A stretch of DNA of 11,303 bases from Tissierellaceae bacterium (lineage in GTDB: Bacteria > Bacillota > Clostridia > Tissierellales > Tissierellaceae): NCBI GenBank assembly GCA_029264075.1, contig JARICQ010000026.1, positions 1 to 11,303 of the forward strand, written 5' to 3'. Numbering within the stretch: position 1 is the stretch's first letter; every line of letters starts with the position of its first letter. The notes under the pieces were generated by a model. The model had not been told where the DNA came from, did no database searches, and saw only the letters and a program-made list of their open reading frames with translations. This document shows positions 7,071 through 11,303 of this stretch, one piece after another. Both the position numbers and the translations under genes were made by a program.

Positions 7071-8099
7071 GTAAAAAAAGAATTAAATAGTATGGATTTA
7101 AATGAATTAAAAGACTATATGGAATCAATGGGTGAAAAAAAGTTTAGGGCAGAGCAATTATTTATCCATTTTCATAAGCACAATAGATTGAGTATAGACG
7201 ATTTAAATGTACTACCTAAAAAACTTAGAGAAAGATTAAAAGTAGATACAAATATAAATAAGATGGAAATTTATAAGAGATTTGATAGCAAGGTTGATTC
7301 TACAAAAAAATACTTATTCTCTTTAGAAGATGAAAATATAATAGAGTCTGTATCTATGGAGTATAAGCATGGTACCACTATATGCATATCTACTCAGGTG
7401 GGTTGCAAGATGGGCTGTACTTTTTGTGCATCTACAAAGGATGGAAGGGTAAGAGATTTAACCCCAGCAGAGATGCTCAATCAAATATACATGATAGAAA
7501 AAGATCAAGATATAAGCATTTCAAATATTGTGCTCATGGGAAGTGGAGAGCCTTTAGATAATTATGAAAATACTTTAAAGTTTTTAAAAATCATTCACCA
7601 TGAGAAGGGACACAATATCAGCTATAGAGGAATAACTATTTCTACGTGTGGTATAGTTCCTAAAATATATGAATTGGCAGATGAAAACATACCTGTTACT
7701 CTTTCCATATCCCTACATTCACCATTTGATGAGGAAAGAAAAAAAATGATGCCGATTGCAGCTAAGTATTCTATTGCAGAAATAATAGAGGCATGTAAAT
7801 ATTATGAAAGTAAAAATAATAGACGTATAACCTTTGAATATACCTTGATAGAGGGAGTAAATGACAGACAAGAGGATGTAGATGAACTATCTAAAATATC
7901 TAGATCTATTAATAGCCATGTCAATTTAATTCCACTTAATCCAATAAAAGAATATCAAAAAGACAGACCTACTCTGTCAAGTATTCAAAGATTTGAAGAT
8001 AGTTTGAACAAGAAGAAAGTGGATGTTACTGTTAGAAGAGAAATGGGCTCAGATATAAGCGCATCATGCGGACAACTTAGAAGATCAGTGATAGAATAA
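7068..8099 (+). CDS. rlmN: Dual-specificity 23S rRNA/tRNA adenine-C2 methyltransferase RlmN
   Basis: A radical-SAM enzyme that puts a methyl on C2 of A2503 in the 23S rRNA peptidyl-transferase centre, and, in studied members, of A37 in some tRNAs. It is 343 aa, normal length. The N-terminal helical region has GEKKFRAEQLF. The [4Fe-4S] cluster motif CxxxCxxC is at Cys113, Cys117 and Cys120 (VGCKMGCTFCAS). The two further Cys needed for the methyl-Cys mechanism are Cys106 (TTICIST) and Cys334 (SASCGQL). SAM-binding elements include NIVLMGSGEPLDNYEN and ISLHSPFDEERKKMMP. RlmN is chosen over Cfr because of the housekeeping position and the DISASCGQLR ending. I cannot exclude Cfr-like activity without phylogeny, but see no reason to propose it. 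Confidence 0.95.
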   Translation: MVKKELNSMDLNELKDYMESMGEKKFRAEQLFIHFHKHNRLSIDDLNVLPKKLRERLKVDTNINKMEIYKRFDSKVDSTKKYLFSLEDENIIESVSMEYKHGTTICISTQVGCKMGCTFCASTKDGRVRDLTPAEMLNQIYMIEKDQDISISNIVLMGSGEPLDNYENTLKFLKIIHHEKGHNISYRGITISTCGIVPKIYELADENIPVTLSISLHSPFDEERKKMMPIAAKYSIAEIIEACKYYESKNNRRITFEYTLIEGVNDRQEDVDELSKISRSINSHVNLIPLNPIKEYQKDRPTLSSIQRFEDSLNKKKVDVTVRREMGSDISASCGQLRRSVIE

Positions 8100-8112
8100 T
8101 ATATATCCTTGT

Positions 8113-8126
8113 GAGGTGATATAATG
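8113..8126 (+). promoter_or_regulatory. prpC ribosome binding site
   Basis: GAGGTGAT (8113-8120), the same 8-nt 16S match as in front of rlmN, is followed after 3 nt by ATG 8124 (7 nt from the GAGG core). It can also lie in the loop of a weak AT stem (8102-8107 with 8118-8123). Confidence 0.7.
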
Positions 8127-8867
8127 GCTAAAGGTGCATTGTCAGATATAGGATTAAAAAGAGATAAAAATCAAGATGCATATTATATATCTAATAAAGA
8201 TAAGATGCCCCTATATATTGTAGCGGATGGAATGGGTGGTCATAGATGTGGAGAGCTTGCAAGCTCTATGGCCCTAGATATAGTTAAAGAGAGCTTTTTA
8301 AATAAAAAAGAATCTCTCACAGACAAAGAAAGCATATTGAAAGTAATTAAAGAATCTATAGAAAAGGCTAATATAAATATATATTTAAAATCATTAAAGA
8401 TGAAAGAATGTCAGGGTATGGGAACAACTATTACCATGGCATACATATTTAAAGATAATATATTAATTGGACACGTAGGCGATAGCAGGGCATATCTAGT
8501 TTCAGATGGAGAAATAAGACAGCTGACAGAAGATCACAGCTATATAAATGAATTAATTAAAAATGGTACTATAACCCTAGAGGAATCTAAAACACATCCA
8601 AAAAAGAATATGATAACAAGAGCTGTTGGTTCAAGTAGTATAGTTGAAGTTGATAAGATTGCAATGGAATATAAACTAGGTGATATTCTTTTATTGTGTA
8701 GTGATGGTCTTTTTAATATGCTGAGTGAAGATCAAATAAATGATGTATTTAATAGAGAAACCAATATGCAAAGAGCATGTGAAATATTAACTTCCATGGC
8801 AAATGAAAAGGGTGGGCTAGATAATATTACAAGTGTCGCTATTAAATTTGATGAGGTGAAATTATGA
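8124..8867 (+). CDS. prpC: PP2C-family Ser/Thr protein phosphatase, partner of PrkC (PrpC/Stp)
   Basis: A cytoplasmic metal-dependent phosphatase that reverses phosphorylation by the kinase encoded next. It is 247 aa, typical of bacterial Stp/PrpC. PP2C motifs occur in order: DIGLKRDKNQD (Asp18), VADGMGGH (Asp35 and Gly36, metal binding), GMGTTITMAYI, GHVGDSRAYLV, LTEDHSYINELI, LLLCSDGLFNML (Asp194) and GGLDNITSVAI (Asp233). All metal-binding Asp are present. The usual NED is NQD here, a mild and known type of variation. Its stop overlaps the kinase start by 4 nt (ATGA), so kinase and phosphatase should be translated in a coupled way. Very secure. Confidence 0.96.
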   Translation: MAKGALSDIGLKRDKNQDAYYISNKDKMPLYIVADGMGGHRCGELASSMALDIVKESFLNKKESLTDKESILKVIKESIEKANINIYLKSLKMKECQGMGTTITMAYIFKDNILIGHVGDSRAYLVSDGEIRQLTEDHSYINELIKNGTITLEESKTHPKKNMITRAVGSSSIVEVDKIAMEYKLGDILLLCSDGLFNMLSEDQINDVFNRETNMQRACEILTSMANEKGGLDNITSVAIKFDEVKL

Positions 8868-10816
8868 TAGGCAAGATTTTAGGAAAAAGATATGAAATAA
8901 TAGAAAAAGTTGGTGGAGGAGGAATGGCTTTAGTATATAAGGCCAAATGCAATCTCCTAGACAGATTTGTAGCAATAAAAATTTTAAAAGATGAGTTTAT
9001 GCATGATGATGAATTTGTAAGGAAATTTAGAAGGGAATCCCAAGCTGCTGCAAGTCTTTCACATCCCAATATTGTAAATATTTATGATGTTGGAATTGAG
9101 GAAGAGTTAGAGAGAAAAATACACTATATAGTAATGGAGTATATAGACGGGAAAACTCTAAAACAATTAATAGTTGAAAAAGATAAGATTCCAATAGATG
9201 AATCAATAGAGTATTTAAGTCAAATAGGAAGTGCTTTGAGCACTGCTCATAAAAATGGGATTATCCATAGGGACATCAAGCCACATAATATAATGATCAC
9301 TAAAGACAATAGAGTTAAGGTCACTGATTTTGGAATTGCTAGAGCTGCAACTAGTTCTACTATGACTACCAAATCAGATGTATTAGGTTCAGTTCATTAT
9401 TTTTCACCTGAACAGGCTAGAGGAGGCTATACAGACGACAAGTCTGACATATACTCACTGGGTATAGTTATGTATGAGATGGTTACTGGAAAGCTTCCAT
9501 ATCGGGGTGAGAGTCCAATTACAGTTGCTTTAAAGCATGTACAAGAGGACATTGTACCACCTAGCAATCTAAACCCAAATATACCCCCAGGTTTTGAAAA
9601 AATAATTTTAAAATCTGTACAAAAAAGGCAAGCCGATAGATATAAAAATATAGATGAATTAGTAGAGGATCTAAAACTTGTGAGGGTAAATCGAAAAATT
9701 CAAGATATAGATACAGATAATGGTTTCGACGATCACACAAGAATAATTCCAGCCATTGGACCTGAGGATGAAGAGATGAATATTAAAAATAATCCAAAGA
9801 AGACTAGAAACAAAAAAGGTGGTAAAAAAGAAATAATCCTAGGAGTATTGCTAGCGTTCTTACTTGTTGCAGGTATTTATATAGGTTATTCAAATTTCTT
9901 CTCAAATGAAGAGATAGTAGTTCCAAATATTGTTGGCAAGCAAGAAGCAGAAGCTGAGACTGAAATTAAAGGACTGGGGCTAGAGTTTAGGGTTATTGAT
10001 AGGGTAAGAGACAGTGAATATGATGCAGGTCAAATAATATCTCAAGAACAAGCAGCTGATTCAAAGGTTAAAAAAGGTTATCCCATAGGTGTTACTGTAA
10101 GTTCAGGAAAAAATGCAGTAGAGGTTCCTAGGGTAATCAATAGAAGCTTTGATGATGCTAAGAGAATGATTGAAGCGGAAGGATTGAATGTAGGGTTAGT
10201 AGATTATGAAGAAAGTGACGATATACCAATAGATGTAGTAATTAGTCAAGACCCAGGTGGAAATTCAGAAGTAGACCCAAGTACTAGGATTAATCTAACT
10301 TTGAGTAAGGGCAAGGAAGTTAGCTATGTAGATATGAAAAGTTTGATTGGTTTAACTTTATCCCAGGCGGAAGGTGAAATTGAAAGAATGGGTCTACAAA
10401 TAGGAGAAACAAGAGTAGAACCTAATGAAGATGTGGCAGAGGGTTTGGTATTTTGGCAAAGTTATGAAGCAGGGACAGAGATAGAGTCTGATACAGCTGT
10501 AGACTTATATATAAGCAGTGGACCACTAGAAGATCAACCGGAAGAGGATACTCCACCAGAAGAAGAAAGTCCAGAAGATGGAGCAACACCGCCAGAAGAC
10601 TCAGTTGAGAGTCCGATATCATTTACTCTCACACCGCTTCAAGATCAGGATCAAACAATCATTAAGATTGCTAGAAGACAAGATGGTGAAGAAAAAGTAG
10701 TCTACAACAAGGTCCACTTGAAAACAGATGGTGAAGTTTCTATAAACTTAGAAGGAAAACCAGGAGCTCAGTTTGATATATATTACAATGATATTTACCA
10801 GACAACTATACAATAA
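8864..10816 (+). CDS. prkC: PASTA-domain membrane Ser/Thr protein kinase PrkC
   Basis: A 650-aa eukaryotic-like kinase that senses peptidoglycan or lipid II fragments outside the cell and phosphorylates cytoplasmic targets. In Bacillus these include translation and cell-wall factors. The kinase domain is at about 10-275: Gly loop VGGGGMALVYKA (16-27), Lys39 in VAIKIL, HRDIKPHN (135-142), DFG (155-157), a Thr/Ser-rich activation loop (Thr163, 166, 168, 169) and SPEQARGG. A charged, Lys-rich juxtamembrane stretch precedes one membrane helix at about 323-345. Three PASTA repeats follow, at about 352-418, 420-486 and 488-556. Then comes an acidic Pro/Glu-rich linker (about 557-587) and a final 60-residue domain, as in the C-terminal Ig-like domain of B. 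subtilis PrkC (inferred by position). The SD GAGGTGA (8853-8859) is inside prpC. rsgA follows after 17 nt with no terminator. Confidence 0.96.
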   Translation: MIGKILGKRYEIIEKVGGGGMALVYKAKCNLLDRFVAIKILKDEFMHDDEFVRKFRRESQAAASLSHPNIVNIYDVGIEEELERKIHYIVMEYIDGKTLKQLIVEKDKIPIDESIEYLSQIGSALSTAHKNGIIHRDIKPHNIMITKDNRVKVTDFGIARAATSSTMTTKSDVLGSVHYFSPEQARGGYTDDKSDIYSLGIVMYEMVTGKLPYRGESPITVALKHVQEDIVPPSNLNPNIPPGFEKIILKSVQKRQADRYKNIDELVEDLKLVRVNRKIQDIDTDNGFDDHTRIIPAIGPEDEEMNIKNNPKKTRNKKGGKKEIILGVLLAFLLVAGIYIGYSNFFSNEEIVVPNIVGKQEAEAETEIKGLGLEFRVIDRVRDSEYDAGQIISQEQAADSKVKKGYPIGVTVSSGKNAVEVPRVINRSFDDAKRMIEAEGLNVGLVDYEESDDIPIDVVISQDPGGNSEVDPSTRINLTLSKGKEVSYVDMKSLIGLTLSQAEGEIERMGLQIGETRVEPNEDVAEGLVFWQSYEAGTEIESDTAVDLYISSGPLEDQPEEDTPPEEESPEDGATPPEDSVESPISFTLTPLQDQDQTIIKIARRQDGEEKVVYNKVHLKTDGEVSINLEGKPGAQFDIYYNDIYQTTIQ

Positions 10817-10819
10817 AAT

Positions 10820-10836
10820 AGGAGGCGTTTACGATT
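10820..10836 (+). promoter_or_regulatory. Perfect ribosome binding site serving an ATT start codon of rsgA
   Basis: AGGAGG (10820-10825) is a full SD match and lies 8 nt before ATT 10834. In the rsgA frame there is a stop (TAG 10819-10821), then GAG GCG TTT ACG ATT. No ATG, GTG or TTG lies between that stop and the conserved N-terminus. ACG 10831 (spacer 5 nt) is the only other near-cognate option. The ATG at 10838 and TTG at 10835 are in another frame and reach TAA after one to three codons. Confidence 0.65.
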
Positions 10837-11303
10837 GATGGAATAATCCTCAAAGGGATAGGTGGTTTTTATTATGTCCAAACCTCTGAAGAAGTAATTC
10901 AGTGCAGAGCAAGGGGTAATTTTAGAGAAGAAGGCATAACCCCACTTATTGGAGATAAGGTCAAGATACGAATAAGTAAAGAAGATAATAATGGATATAT
11001 TGATGAGATATATCCAAGAAAAACTTCTTTAAAAAGGCCCCCAGTTGCAAATATAAGTCAGGCTATAGTTGTCATGAGTGTAAAAAAGCCAAAATTAAAC
11101 TCATGGCTATTAGATAGATTTCTTGTGATGGCTGAAGCGGAAGGTTTAAATATTGTTATATGTATAAATAAAATTGATTTAGATTTAGAAGCTTCACTTG
11201 TAATAAGAGACATATATAGTAAAATAGGATATAAAGTCATAATGACTAGCATAGAGACTGAAGAGGGAATTGATGATTTAAGGATATCTCTTAAAGACAA
11301 TAT
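10834..11303 (+). CDS. rsgA: Small ribosomal subunit biogenesis GTPase RsgA (3' end missing, apparent ATT start)
   Basis: A circularly permuted GTPase that binds late 30S particles and checks the decoding centre before the subunit enters translation. 156 complete codons are in the window. The N-terminal OB-fold domain shows DGIILKGIGGFYYV, then IQCRARGNFREEGITPLIGDKV, then SLKRPPVANISQAIVV. The GTPase domain begins with LLDRFLVMAEAEG and the G4 motif NKID (112-115). The remaining G motifs and the zinc domain are beyond the edge. The next ordinary start, ATG 11074 (codon 81), would delete the whole OB domain, so the real start must be near 10834. ATT aligns with the position where I recall the initiator Met in related proteins. 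The gene is 17 nt after prkC, consistent with one transcript. A base error turning ATG into ATT cannot be excluded from the sequence alone. Confidence 0.9.
   Translation, partial: MDGIILKGIGGFYYVQTSEEVIQCRARGNFREEGITPLIGDKVKIRISKEDNNGYIDEIYPRKTSLKRPPVANISQAIVVMSVKKPKLNSWLLDRFLVMAEAEGLNIVICINKIDLDLEASLVIRDIYSKIGYKVIMTSIETEEGIDDLRISLKDN

Noticed and set aside
8102..8123. TATATC/GATATA stem with the prpC SD in its 10-nt loop, a possible RNA switch
   Set aside because: Six bp with five A-T pairs is too weak to be a convincing regulatory structure, and there is no conserved riboswitch pattern.
10838..10848. ATG 10838 as the rsgA start
   Set aside because: It is in the wrong frame and meets TAA after one further codon. 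Making it work needs an indel, which would give an N-terminus lacking the expected Gly before the II pair.
11058..11300. 80-codon minus-strand open frame at the window end
   Set aside because: It is antisense to the conserved RsgA sequence including the NKID motif, and has no family resemblance.
1..11303. Mobile elements, CRISPR arrays, tRNA/rRNA genes, defence or biosynthetic islands
   Set aside because: No repeat arrays, transposase or integrase motifs, tRNA-like cloverleaf or unfamiliar gene clusters were seen. Coding density is about 98 percent with recognisable core genes.

Overview
The window is AT-rich chromosomal DNA with ten genes, all on the + strand and packed head to tail. ATA and AGA codons are frequent, Shine-Dalgarno (SD) sites are strong (AGGAGG or GAGGTGAT), and several starts are not ATG. 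Together with the order coaBC-priA-def-fmt-(membrane zinc peptidase)-rsmB-rlmN-prpC-prkC-rsgA, this points to a low-GC Gram-positive anaerobe of the Clostridia/Tissierellia type. The order is the widely conserved Firmicutes 'priA to rsgA' housekeeping block. I see no sign of phage, transposons, CRISPR, integrons or recent transfer.

Layout. Positions 3-977 hold the 3' part of coaBC (coenzyme A synthesis), with a hairpin built around its stop codon. Positions 1016-5616 hold priA (replication restart), def and fmt (removal and addition of the formyl group at protein N-termini, overlapping genes), and a YugP-type membrane zinc metallopeptidase. This group closes with a good intrinsic terminator at 5615-5638 that overlaps the peptidase stop codon. 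Positions 5667-8099 hold rsmB and rlmN, which methylate 16S and 23S rRNA. Positions 8124-10816 hold prpC and prkC, a PP2C phosphatase and a PASTA-domain Ser/Thr kinase, overlapping by 4 nt. From 10834 to the window end lies the 5' part of rsgA, the 30S-assembly GTPase. The largest gaps are 38, 50 and 57 nt, so no long non-coding stretch exists.

How the genes work together. The theme is growth and translation: replication restart, CoA supply, initiator-Met formylation and deformylation, rRNA methylation, 30S maturation, and a cell-wall-sensing kinase/phosphatase pair. In Bacillus and its relatives PrkC and PrpC act on translation GTPases, RsgA among them, so the prpC-prkC-rsgA order is functionally sensible.

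The most notable observation is that rsgA has no ATG, GTG or TTG start. Its conserved N-terminus begins at an ATT codon, 8 nt after a perfect AGGAGG. Two further points of regulatory interest are hairpins that straddle stop codons inside the gene run, and an out-of-frame ATG overlapping the GTG start of rsmB. The window otherwise looks like an ordinary core region, and I found no unknown multi-gene system in it.
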